Under the pieces are notes generated by a model that was given only the letters and a program-made list of their open reading frames with translations, did no database searches and had not been told where the DNA came from. A program made the position numbers and the translations under genes. A stretch of 14,032 nucleotides of DNA, taken from the NCBI GenBank assembly GCA_049325415.1, contig JBMOLL010000047.1, positions 1 to 14,032 on the forward strand, read 5' to 3'. Source of the stretch: JBMOLL01 sp049325415 (GTDB lineage: Bacteria; Bacteroidota; Bacteroidia; Bacteroidales; GCA-2748055). Each line of letters starts with the position of its first letter. Within the stretch, counting starts at the first letter, position 1. This document shows, one piece after another, positions 1 to 7,612 of this stretch.

Positions 1-1041
1 GACATTCTCCAGCCCGATATAGCTGTCGAGGAATTCAAGCAGATGGGAAAGGTCCTTGTCAAGCCGCAGGTACAGATCCTCTGTTTCCAGCGACCATGTG
101 CTGTAACGATCGGCGAGGTACTTGCTGGCGGAGAAATTGATATTGATCCAGTCGGTTGCCCCCCGCTTGCCCAGCTGTTCCTCAACAATGGCACTGATGG
201 CAAAATCCTTCGTAAAGGTATTTCCATATGGAGTGGCCATCAGTACATTGAAATGATCATTGGGCCTGATTTTGTCCGAAAGTCGTTTCATCTCGTAGGG
301 GAAAGTGATCTGTCCGTTAAATCCCGTTTCATAGGGATTGTTATCCAGCATACTTTCCGAATACTCCGACAGGGGCAACATCGGACTCCAGTCCTCCTGA
401 AGATAAACCGACGGAAAATCCTTTTTGTTGAACCGGTCTACCCAGGCAGGGAGTGAATCCTGGTAAAAACTACTGGTCGTCCAGGTTAGCTTCAGGGGAT
501 CAATCCAGAACACCTCATCGGCCGTATGTCCCGATAAAAGAATGGCCGCCTTGGGATCCATGGATACACCGACCACCCTGGATTTAAAACGCGACACCAC
601 GCGGAGTTCATCCGACAGGGTGCGCATCATCAGGGCTGAGGGGGAATATTTACCTGCTTCATAGCTACCACCCACGGTATTCACACTTTCATCACTCACG
701 CAGAACCTCACCTGTTTCTTCAGCCTTTCATACCAGTAGTCGGCGGCAATCCCATGAGTTTCAGGACTGGCTCCCGTTGCTATGGTGGCATAGCCGACAG
801 CCGATTCGGTTACCAGGCTGTTATAGCGGGCATTCCGGCAGATCGTACCCGTGCCGGCCATCTTCCTGAAACCATCGTCGCCAAAGCGATCCCAGTACAC
901 GGTGAGATAGTCATACCGCATACCCGAGACGGTGATCCCCACGATGAGCCTGGGTTTCTGAGAGGGGATTTTCTGCGCACTGAGCGAAATGACCGGTAAT
1001 AGTAATAGTAAAAAGAAAAAAATATGCTTTCCTGAATTCAT
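1..1041 (-). CDS. PafA-type alkaline phosphatase family protein, probably catalytically altered (partial, N-terminal 347 residues)
   Basis: The gene starts with ATG at 1041 and is open to the left edge, so the C-terminal third is missing; the family is usually about 540 residues. Residues 1-23 form a signal peptide (basic start, F/L-rich core, SLSA before Gln), so it is exported. The family signature follows: LIVGITVSGMRYDYL (32-45), a nucleophile loop around 78-90, GHTADEVFWID (171-181) and an EDLYLRLDKDL helix region (336-346). From memory of PafA, the Zn ligand Asp38 is Ser39 here, the nucleophile Thr79 is Ser80, Asn100 is Asp101, Lys162 is Asp162, Arg164 is Lys164, Asp305 is Lys307 and His309 is Asp311. 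The fold is clear, but ordinary phosphomonoesterase activity is doubtful. The start is supported by the signal peptide and a candidate promoter about 85 nt upstream. Family assignment is firm; loss of activity is inference, and the remaining metal ligands lie outside the window. Confidence 0.85.
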   Translation of the reverse strand, partial: MNSGKHIFFFLLLLLPVISLSAQKIPSQKPRLIVGITVSGMRYDYLTVYWDRFGDDGFRKMAGTGTICRNARYNSLVTESAVGYATIATGASPETHGIAADYWYERLKKQVRFCVSDESVNTVGGSYEAGKYSPSALMMRTLSDELRVVSRFKSRVVGVSMDPKAAILLSGHTADEVFWIDPLKLTWTTSSFYQDSLPAWVDRFNKKDFPSVYLQEDWSPMLPLSEYSESMLDNNPYETGFNGQITFPYEMKRLSDKIRPNDHFNVLMATPYGNTFTKDFAISAIVEEQLGKRGATDWININFSASKYLADRYSTWSLETEDLYLRLDKDLSHLLEFLDSYIGLENV

Positions 1042-1123
1042 GATTTGTACTTTATATCCGACTACACAGGCCCTTTGGCCCTTAAAAACCCGGCAAACCC
1101 ATACCCGTCTGCCTTACAAGCTG

Positions 1124-1131
1124 CAAAGATA
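1124..1131 (-). promoter_or_regulatory. Candidate -7 promoter element for the PafA-like gene
   Basis: Read on the minus strand this is TATCTTTG followed by C, a full match to the Bacteroidota -7 consensus TAnnTTTGY. It lies 82 nt before the ATG at 1041. I see no convincing TTTG -33 box at the usual 17-23 nt distance, so this rests on the -7 alone. The 188-nt gap (1042-1229) otherwise holds a weak dyad TGACGG/CCGTCA (1149-1173) with a 13-nt loop and no U-tract, and nothing else I recognise. Confidence 0.45.
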
Positions 1132-1229
1132 GTGAAATCCGGGCGATCATGACGGGAGTTTTCAACAACCGTCACAGGTACAACGGAGGATTACCTGAAC
1201 TTATTCCCGGGATGGAGTGAATTTTTTGC

Positions 1230-2888
1230 CTAATGGGATATGACAAGCCGGCGGAAGTCACAGCCACCGGGTTCGCTGATCCGCAGGATGTACACACCGC
1301 TAGCGAAATCCTGCAGTTCAACTACCGATTCCCCGCTATCAAGGTGTACCTCACGGATAATTCTTCCGTCGCTGCCGATAAAGGAAAGCTGTGCGGGCCG
1401 GGACAAAGAAATAATCATTCTGTCGTCTGCAGGATTCGGATAGAAAGTCAGCTCCGCGAAGGCCTGTTTCCCGCTGCCAAGGCTTAAGGAATCCAGCCTG
1501 ATATCGAGAACAGTCGGTTGATAATCGCTGACCGGAATATTTCTCAGGATCGTATCCTTAAATCCGTCTGCCTTTATTTCAAGATCGTAGGTCCCCTCTT
1601 TCAGGTAACGCAGGAAATGCCCGTCAGCATTGTCGGAGCTCACAACTGAACTTGCATCGTCATATCCGGGAATTGAAATTAGGGCAGTAAGTGCCTGTCC
1701 GGCCGGACCTGTGACTTTGCCATGGATCCCGTAACGCGACTGCTGCATCAGGTTGATCAGGGAGAGGTCGTTATAGTCCCAGTACTGCAGGAGCAGCGAA
1801 GACGGAAGCAGTTTGGTATTCGACAGTTCAAGGGTTAACTCTCTCCCGCCAAGATAAAAAGTCGAATAATCCTGCCTCCCCCCGTAAACAATATACCAGT
1901 CGGCCCCGTTGGTGATCCCGTCGGGAAAATCGTCCATGTAGTAGGTGTTCTCGGCATGCACTTCATCGGCATACTCCCTGGAAATAAAGATCAGCCAGTT
2001 GTCGTCGGGATGCAGGGCGTATTTGTGATCCCAGGGATAATTCACCACCTCGGCCCCGCCATGAAGGTTTGCTGACATATTGAACCGGTACTTCATCATG
2101 AAGCTCATCATGTCGACGGTTTCCTTCTGCCTGCCCGAAATATCATCAAAGGCATCACCTGCCACCGGATCCGGAAAGTCGCGGTTCAGGTCCTTGTTAT
2201 TACTGTTATAGCGCTGGGAATAAAGCAGGGTAGTGTCGCTGATGGTATAGGCACCATCGGGATTCGCCAGCGGATTGATCCAGACCTCCGTTTCATCCAG
2301 AAGGGTGGTGAGATAGGCACTGTTTCCGTACGATCTCAGCAGGGTGTCGGCAAGATGGAGCAGGAGGACGTAGCCGAGGATCTCATCCCCGTGAATACTA
2401 GAGCTGTAAAAAAAGCGTAGTTCTCCCTCCTCTTCATCCACCCTGTCAGATATCTTCAGTACCAGAACCGGTTTGTTTTGAATAGAAAAACCAATCGTAT
2501 CGAGGCGGCAGATCGCCGGATAGTCAGAAGCAAAATCCTGCATCATCCGGATGTAATGATCCAGTGTAGGATACTTGCTGAAAGTTTTCGCTTCATCCAG
2601 GGAGTTCGCCATATCGCTGTCGGTAAGCTGCAGCGCAAGCGGTGTGAGTATGGCCCGCGGATAACGACTGGCAATGGAGAAGGCCTCGGGGGTAGGTGTT
2701 TCCATATAAACGGTATCGCCACTCATCCGGTCGACAGGCAGTTCTCTCAGGGCCGCAGAGGGATTCTCAAGGGAATGCAGAGGGATGGCCACCTGCATCC
2801 TCAGAGCGGCAGGCTGCTGCGCTTCCAGGCAGGTAAGGCCAGGCATCAATGCCAGGGCAAGCAGACCGGTGAGGAAGCTGCCTCTCAT
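1230..2888 (-). CDS. Secreted M14-family zinc carboxypeptidase with T9SS C-terminal sorting domain
   Basis: A 552-residue exported metallopeptidase. Residues 1-23 are a signal peptide (cleavage likely after LEA, before QQ). The M14 catalytic domain spans about 105-385. Zinc ligands are H166 and E169 in HGDE and H276 in NLHGG; the substrate-binding NR pair is N235-R236 (DLNRDF); E354 in LTLELSN fits the catalytic glutamate. A carboxypeptidase regulatory-like beta domain follows (about 386-465), then a type A T9SS sorting domain (478-552: FYPNPADD, a GSDG turn, FASGVYILRI). The protein should therefore cross the outer membrane by T9SS and act at the surface or outside, cleaving C-terminal residues from peptides; substrate preference cannot be read. 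The ATG lies 2 nt after the ychF stop with no room for its own promoter, so it is probably translated from the ychF transcript. All active-site residues are present. Confidence 0.92.
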   Translation of the reverse strand: MRGSFLTGLLALALMPGLTCLEAQQPAALRMQVAIPLHSLENPSAALRELPVDRMSGDTVYMETPTPEAFSIASRYPRAILTPLALQLTDSDMANSLDEAKTFSKYPTLDHYIRMMQDFASDYPAICRLDTIGFSIQNKPVLVLKISDRVDEEEGELRFFYSSSIHGDEILGYVLLLHLADTLLRSYGNSAYLTTLLDETEVWINPLANPDGAYTISDTTLLYSQRYNSNNKDLNRDFPDPVAGDAFDDISGRQKETVDMMSFMMKYRFNMSANLHGGAEVVNYPWDHKYALHPDDNWLIFISREYADEVHAENTYYMDDFPDGITNGADWYIVYGGRQDYSTFYLGGRELTLELSNTKLLPSSLLLQYWDYNDLSLINLMQQSRYGIHGKVTGPAGQALTALISIPGYDDASSVVSSDNADGHFLRYLKEGTYDLEIKADGFKDTILRNIPVSDYQPTVLDIRLDSLSLGSGKQAFAELTFYPNPADDRMIISLSRPAQLSFIGSDGRIIREVHLDSGESVVELQDFASGVYILRISEPGGCDFRRLVISH

Positions 2889-2890
2889 GA

Positions 2891-3988
2891 TCAGACATTA
2901 AAACGGATATGCAGGATATCCCCGTCTTTCACGATATAGTTCTTTCCTTCAACCGCCAGTTTGCCGGCTTCCTTGCAGGCATGTTCGGATCCAAGACTTA
3001 CAAAATCATTGTATTTCATCACCTCGGCACGAATAAAACCTCTTTCCAGATCGCTGTGTATCGCCCCGGCGGCATTGGGAGCTGTCATACCCTTTCGGAT
3101 GGTCCATGCCCTGATCTCCTTTGGTCCGACGGTAAAGAACGACATCAGGTCGAGGAGGGAGTAGGCAGAGCGGATAAGTTTATCCACCCCGGGCTCGGCA
3201 AGTCCGGCGTCGGCCAGAAATACCCGCCGGTCCTCCGGATCCTCCAGTTCGGAGATTTCAGCTTCCATCTTTGCTGCAAGGACAAGGATCTCGGCACCCT
3301 CGTCTTTCAGAAAATCCTTCACCTGTTCTACATATTTATTTCCGCTGACAGCCGAGGCATCATCGACATTGCATACAAACATTACCGGTTTACTGGTAAG
3401 CAGGAAGAGGTCGTCGACCCATTTCCGGTCCTGATCGGAAACGGGTGCTGTCCTGGCATTTTTAAAATCTTCCAGGTGTTCCTTGTATTTCACCAGGACT
3501 TCCACCCCGTGTTTTGCATCCTTATCGCCTGCTTTGGCGGCTTTCTCCAGTCGCTGGATCTTTTTTTCCACCGATTCGAGGTCTTTGATCTGCAATTCCA
3601 GGTTAATGGTTTCGATATCTCTCACGGGGTTCACGGATCCTTCAACGTGAGGCAGCGATTCATCGTCGAAACAGCGGAGAACATGAATGAGCGCATCCGT
3701 ATTCCGGATATCGGCGAGAAACTTGTTCCCTACGCCTTCACCCTGGTTGGCGCCCCTGGTAAGACCGGGGATATCCACTATTTCCACCGTTGCCGGAACG
3801 ATCCTTTCGGTAGGCTGGAATTTTTCAAGCTCATAAAGCCGGGGATCAGGCACATCGACCACTCCAACATTCGATTTATTTGTACTGAAAGCGAAACGGG
3901 TTGTTTCCACCTTGGTGTTCGACATACAGTTAAAAAGGGTCGACTTCCCGACGTTGGTGATCCCGATGATACCGCATTGTAAAGACAT
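2891..3988 (-). CDS. ychF: YchF/Obg-like ATPase (redox- and ribosome-associated P-loop protein)
   Basis: A P-loop NTPase of the Obg-related YchF/OLA1 family; known members bind ribosomes, prefer ATP and affect stress responses. From the ATG at 3988 it has 365 residues, like E. coli YchF (363). Walker A is GITNVGKS (9-16), G3 is DIPGL (72-76), and the usual NKxD is replaced by NVDD, as expected for the ATP-preferring family. The helical coiled-coil insertion (about 125-190) and the C-terminal TGS domain ending in VKDGDILHIRFNV are present. A longer frame starts at TTG 4012, but that TTG is part of the likely -7 promoter box, so I chose the ATG; MSLQCGIIG is also the conserved N-terminus. Unusual: GITNVGKS instead of GLPNVGKS, and RFAFSTNKSNVG where most members have YPFCTIEPNVG. 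Divergent from transketolase; followed after 2 nt by the M14 peptidase. Confidence 0.95.
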   Translation of the reverse strand: MSLQCGIIGITNVGKSTLFNCMSNTKVETTRFAFSTNKSNVGVVDVPDPRLYELEKFQPTERIVPATVEIVDIPGLTRGANQGEGVGNKFLADIRNTDALIHVLRCFDDESLPHVEGSVNPVRDIETINLELQIKDLESVEKKIQRLEKAAKAGDKDAKHGVEVLVKYKEHLEDFKNARTAPVSDQDRKWVDDLFLLTSKPVMFVCNVDDASAVSGNKYVEQVKDFLKDEGAEILVLAAKMEAEISELEDPEDRRVFLADAGLAEPGVDKLIRSAYSLLDLMSFFTVGPKEIRAWTIRKGMTAPNAAGAIHSDLERGFIRAEVMKYNDFVSLGSEHACKEAGKLAVEGKNYIVKDGDILHIRFNV

Positions 3989-4009
3989 AGAAAAATTTTT
4001 GAATTTGGA

Positions 4010-4017
4010 CAAAAATA
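4010..4017 (-). promoter_or_regulatory. Candidate -7 element of the ychF promoter
   Basis: Minus-strand TATTTTTG matches TAnnTTTG exactly. A weak -33 (TTTC, 4037-4040) lies 19 nt upstream. Transcription would begin about 15 nt before the ATG at 3988, which rules out the upstream TTG as a start codon. Confidence 0.55.
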
Positions 4018-4042
4018 GTGAAAAGGGATGAGATTGGAAATT

Positions 4043-4073
4043 TTTGGATGTTCGCCACTTTTAGGTAATTTAG
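4043..4073 (+). promoter_or_regulatory. Candidate transketolase promoter
   Basis: TTTG at 4043-4046 (-33) is followed after 19 nt by TAATTTAG at 4066-4073, which differs from TAnnTTTG at one position. The spacing fits the Bacteroidota housekeeping sigma factor, and the start of transcription would be near 4080, about 30 nt before the ATG. Its -33 box abuts the presumed -33 of the divergent ychF promoter. Confidence 0.5.
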
Positions 4074-4109
4074 GACCTGCTAAAGAACACTAACCGAACA
4101 AGTAAAAAA

Positions 4110-6149
4110 ATGGACCAACAGACACACAAAAGAGCAGCGGACAATATCCGTATCCTTGCCGCGGCGATGGTTGAAAAGGCAAAATCGGGCCATCCCGGAG
4201 GTGCCATGGGAGGAGCCGATTTCACGGAAGTCCTTTACAGTGAATATCTTCGATTCGATCCTGCCGACCTGAACTGGCATATGCGTGATCGCTTTTTCCT
4301 GGATCCCGGGCATATGTCGCCCATGCTTTATGCCATTCTCACCCTTACCGGTAACTATTCACTCGAAGACCTGAAGAATTTCCGCCAGTGGGGCAGTCCG
4401 ACTCCCGGTCATCCGGAAGTGGATGTCAAACGGGGAGTGGAGAACACCTCCGGGCCTCTCGGGCAGGGCCACACGATGGCCGTTGGAGCAGCCATAGCCG
4501 AGCGTTTTCTTAGCTCCCGTTTCGGTGACTGGATGTCGCACCGCACCTTTGCTTTCATTTCCGATGGCGGGGTGCAGGAAGAAATCTCCCAGGGTGCCGG
4601 CCGGCTGGCAGGCCATCTCGGGCTTGAGAACCTGATTATGTTTTATGATTCCAACGATATCCAGCTTTCGACACGCACCGAATCAGTTAGCTCGGAGGAT
4701 ACGGCGAAGAAATACGAAGCCTGGGGATGGAACGTGATGACCGTGAACGGGAATGATGCCGCTCAGATTGCCTCTGCTCTGGATAAGGCCATTGTTCCGA
4801 ATGGCAAACCTACCCTGATCATCGGAAAAACCATCATGGGCAAAGGAGCCGTAAAAGAAGACGGCAGTAGTTTTGAAGGACAGACTGCCACACACGGTAT
4901 GCCGCTGGGTGAAGCAGGAGCTTCCTTTGAAAAAAGTATAGCCAACCTGGGAGGTAATCCCGAAGAACCCTTTCTGATCTTCCCCGAGGTTGAGGCCCGC
5001 TACAAGGAAATCCTGCAGAAAAAGCATGAAGAGGCCCAGGCACGCAAAAAGAAACAGGCTGCATGGGAACTGGCCAATCCGTATATGGCTGCCAAACTGC
5101 ACCAGTACCTGTCGGGAGAAGTACTCAATCCCGACTTCAGTGCGATAGAACACAAACCCGGACTGGCTTCCAGAGCCTCCTCCGCCAATATCCTGTCGGT
5201 GCTCGCCACCCAGGTGGAGAATATGATCGTTGCCTCCGCCGACCTGTCGAACAGCGACAAGACCGACGGTTTTCTTAAACATACAAAGGCCTTTACCAGG
5301 AATGATTTCTCAGGAGCCTTCCTCCAGGCTGGTGTGGCCGAACTCACCATGGCTGCCGTAGCCAACGGCATGGCCCTGCACGGGGGCGTGATCCCGGCTA
5401 TCGGTACCTTCTTTGTTTTCAGCGATTACATGAAACCGGCCGTAAGAATGGCGGCGCTGATGAGGCTGCCTGTGATCTACATCTGGACACACGACGCTTT
5501 CAGGGTCGGTGAAGACGGGCCCACCCATCAGCCGGTTGAGCAGGAAGCCCAGATCAGGTTGCTGGAACACCTGAAAAACCACCATGGCGATCGTTCCATT
5601 CTGGTATTGCGCCCGGCCGACAGTGCCGAAACCAGTGTAGCCTGGAAAATGGCCCTCGAAAACAGATCGACTCCGACTGCGCTGATCCTTTCCAGGCAGG
5701 GGATCAAAGATATTCCCGCCCTACCCGGGTCCACAAGGTATAAGGATGCGCTTGAGGCAGAAAAAGGAGCCTATGTGGTGCATGATTCCGAATCGCTTCC
5801 CGACGTGGTGCTGATCGCCTCAGGCTCAGAAGTGGCAACGCTGCTTTCAGGAACCGAACTGCTCGAAAGCCGTAAAAATCTGAAGGTAAGAGTGGTGTCG
5901 GTCATTTCCGAAGGTCGTTTCCGCGACCAGGATCCGGCTTACCAGCAGTCTGTAATTCCTACAGCCCTTCCGGTATTCGGATTAACAGCCGGCTTGCCCG
6001 TAACTCTTCAGGGGCTGACCGGGCCGAACGGAAAGGTATTCGGTCTGGAAACCTTTGGTTTTTCAGCCCCATTCAAGGTCCTGGATGAGAAGCTCGGGTT
6101 TACCGGGGAGAATGTGTATAAGCTGGTAACAGAGATGCTGAAAATCTGA
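4110..6149 (+). CDS. tkt: Transketolase
   Basis: A full-length 679-residue thiamine-diphosphate enzyme of the non-oxidative pentose phosphate pathway, moving two-carbon units between ketose and aldose phosphates in the cytoplasm. The N-terminal domain shows H28 (SGHPGG), H68 (PGHMSP), GPLGQG (115-120) and the cofactor/metal motif SDG...N (D152, N182 in FYDSNDI). The pyrimidine domain shows GVAELTM with the catalytic Glu and THDAFRVGEDGPTHQP, the phosphate and substrate loop; the C-terminal domain carries SGSEV. The usual GDG is SDG (151-153), which I recall from other Bacteroidota transketolases, so this is a lineage variant rather than damage. A charged helical stretch (about 300-320) links the domains. 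Only an A-rich stretch precedes the ATG, with no Shine-Dalgarno, as is common in this phylum. A hairpin terminator follows, so it is probably monocistronic. Confidence 0.97.
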   Translation: MDQQTHKRAADNIRILAAAMVEKAKSGHPGGAMGGADFTEVLYSEYLRFDPADLNWHMRDRFFLDPGHMSPMLYAILTLTGNYSLEDLKNFRQWGSPTPGHPEVDVKRGVENTSGPLGQGHTMAVGAAIAERFLSSRFGDWMSHRTFAFISDGGVQEEISQGAGRLAGHLGLENLIMFYDSNDIQLSTRTESVSSEDTAKKYEAWGWNVMTVNGNDAAQIASALDKAIVPNGKPTLIIGKTIMGKGAVKEDGSSFEGQTATHGMPLGEAGASFEKSIANLGGNPEEPFLIFPEVEARYKEILQKKHEEAQARKKKQAAWELANPYMAAKLHQYLSGEVLNPDFSAIEHKPGLASRASSANILSVLATQVENMIVASADLSNSDKTDGFLKHTKAFTRNDFSGAFLQAGVAELTMAAVANGMALHGGVIPAIGTFFVFSDYMKPAVRMAALMRLPVIYIWTHDAFRVGEDGPTHQPVEQEAQIRLLEHLKNHHGDRSILVLRPADSAETSVAWKMALENRSTPTALILSRQGIKDIPALPGSTRYKDALEAEKGAYVVHDSESLPDVVLIASGSEVATLLSGTELLESRKNLKVRVVSVISEGRFRDQDPAYQQSVIPTALPVFGLTAGLPVTLQGLTGPNGKVFGLETFGFSAPFKVLDEKLGFTGENVYKLVTEMLKI

Positions 6150-6167
6150 GTTCAACAACCTGATATT

Positions 6168-6198
6168 AAAAAAACAGCCCGCAAAGGCTGTTTTTTTT
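6168..6198 (+). terminator. Intrinsic terminator after transketolase
   Basis: CAGCC (6175-6179) pairs with GGCTG (6186-6190) around the loop CGCAAA. Seven A precede and eight T follow, which extends the stem and gives a U-tract on either strand. It lies 18 nt after the tkt stop. Confidence 0.92.
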
Positions 6199-6295
6199 GT
6201 TCATATATCCAGTTTGCAGGAAATTTTCTAATTTTATGTAGACAGGATCCCAAAACCCGGGGAACTGTGAAGAAAAAACCCAACAATTCACCGAA

Positions 6296-7531
6296 ATGAG
6301 CAAAAAAACACACATCCGTTTTTCAGGAATTATCTGTATAATCCTGACTGCAACTTTTTTTCTGGCAGGCTGTAATCTTTTTGAAGAACCGGACAATACT
6401 CCGCCGGTAATTACCATCCTATCCCCTGCGGATAATGCTACCCTGAAGGATAATGATACCGTTACGATCATTATAAATGCAATTGATGAAAGTGAAATAG
6501 CAAGCATAACTATCATGATTGACGGTATGGAAGAAGTTGTTCTTACTACCCCTCCATATGAGTACATCTGGGATTGCAGTTTAGATTTCGGGTCCCACAC
6601 GATCTTTGCCAAAGGTGTCGACTCCAAAGACAATGCAGGTTCATCCAATCTCATCTCTGTTGAGGTTATAGCCGGAGGCAGTACCCCCATACCTGCTTTC
6701 TCCCATGAACCTATAATCGCAAGAGTCTCAGAGCCTGTGTCCTTCACCGATCTGTCGACATTCCTGCCAACACAATGGTCCTGGGATTTCGGGGACGGTA
6801 GTTCAAGTACAGAGCAGAATCCTGAACACAGCTATGAGAATGCCGGTACTTATTATGTTTCCCTTTTGGTCAGCAATAATTACGGGACACCTACTTATGC
6901 CATGTATGATACCATTATTGTCCGGCCACAGTTTCAAACGGTAAGTGATTATGACGGCAATAGCTATAAAGCCATTGAGATCGGAGACCAGGTCTGGATG
7001 TGTGAAAACCTGAAAGTAACCCATTTCCCCAATGGCACAGAAATTCCCCTGGTTACAGGCGACAATGAGTGGGCCGTTCTGGAAAACAATGACACAGATA
7101 TTGCCTATTGTTATTATGAGAATCAGCAGGAGAACAATTATGGGGCACTTTACACCTATTCAGCTGCAGTCAGCGCCTGTCCATCCGGCTGGCACCTCCC
7201 AAGCCTTGATGAGTGGAATGCACTGATTGCCTATACCAGCGAAAACGGGTTTGAAGAAAATGAAGCATCCGCCTTAAAGGCCCTTGATACCTGGCAGGAT
7301 ACTCTGGCGTACGATGCATTTGATTTTAAAGCGCTTCCTTCCGGAAGCAGGTACGCCGGTGATGGAACCTTTCATAACGGGGGCATAAATGGATTCTGGT
7401 GGACAAGCACTGAGGTCAGCGATGTCTCAGTTATAAGAAAGGATATCTTCACAGATGAACCGAAAGTCCTCCAGAATACAGGGGGAAAATCAACAGGTTT
7501 TAGTGTCAGATGTGTAAAAGACTCTGAATAA
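6296..7531 (+). CDS. Lipoprotein with Ig-like, PKD and FISUMP (Fibrobacter succinogenes major paralogous) domains
   Basis: A 411-residue surface-type lipoprotein. A type II signal ends in LAGC, so C26 is the lipidated residue. In order there follow an Ig-like beta domain (about 35-126, beginning PPVITILSPADNATL, a bacterial Ig-type start), a PKD domain (about 131-211, with WSWDFGDGSS at 161-170 and HSYENAGTYYVSLLVSN) and a FISUMP domain (about 217-408: DYDGNSYKAIEIGDQVWMCENLK, ACPSGWHLPSLDEWNAL, FKALPSGSRY, FWWTSTE and GFSVRCVKD). These domains occur in exported Bacteroidota and Fibrobacter proteins; their molecular role is poorly known and I assign none. By eye the gene is richer in A+T than its neighbours, which fits a lineage-specific or acquired gene. 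The start is fixed by the signal peptide. The 146-nt upstream gap holds the tkt terminator; a TAATTTTA at 6229-6236 is a one-mismatch -7 box without a properly spaced -33. Confidence 0.88.
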   Translation: MSKKTHIRFSGIICIILTATFFLAGCNLFEEPDNTPPVITILSPADNATLKDNDTVTIIINAIDESEIASITIMIDGMEEVVLTTPPYEYIWDCSLDFGSHTIFAKGVDSKDNAGSSNLISVEVIAGGSTPIPAFSHEPIIARVSEPVSFTDLSTFLPTQWSWDFGDGSSSTEQNPEHSYENAGTYYVSLLVSNNYGTPTYAMYDTIIVRPQFQTVSDYDGNSYKAIEIGDQVWMCENLKVTHFPNGTEIPLVTGDNEWAVLENNDTDIAYCYYENQQENNYGALYTYSAAVSACPSGWHLPSLDEWNALIAYTSENGFEENEASALKALDTWQDTLAYDAFDFKALPSGSRYAGDGTFHNGGINGFWWTSTEVSDVSVIRKDIFTDEPKVLQNTGGKSTGFSVRCVKDSE

Positions 7532-7612
7532 TAGCTGTTCATAAACTCCGGTTGACCTTTGGACCAAAAGTTGTAATTTGGCATCCTGAAGAATTCTCTT
7601 AATCAAGATACT

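Noticed and set aside
1149..1173. TGACGG/CCGTCA dyad as a terminator for the M14 gene
   Set aside because: Six-bp stem, 13-nt loop and no U-tract.
2909..3982. A 357-codon open frame on the plus strand opposite ychF
   Set aside because: It is the antisense shadow of ychF, whose conserved motifs fix the coding strand. Its translation shows no domain or signal.
3989..4012. An upstream TTG start for ychF adding 8 residues
   Set aside because: The TTG is part of the TATTTTTG -7 box, so it would not be in the transcript, and the family N-terminus begins at the ATG at 3988.
4110..6149. Loss of the GDG cofactor motif (SDG) as sign of an inactive transketolase
   Set aside because: The metal-binding Asp152 and Asn182 and the other catalytic residues are present, and I recall the same SDG in other Bacteroidota transketolases.
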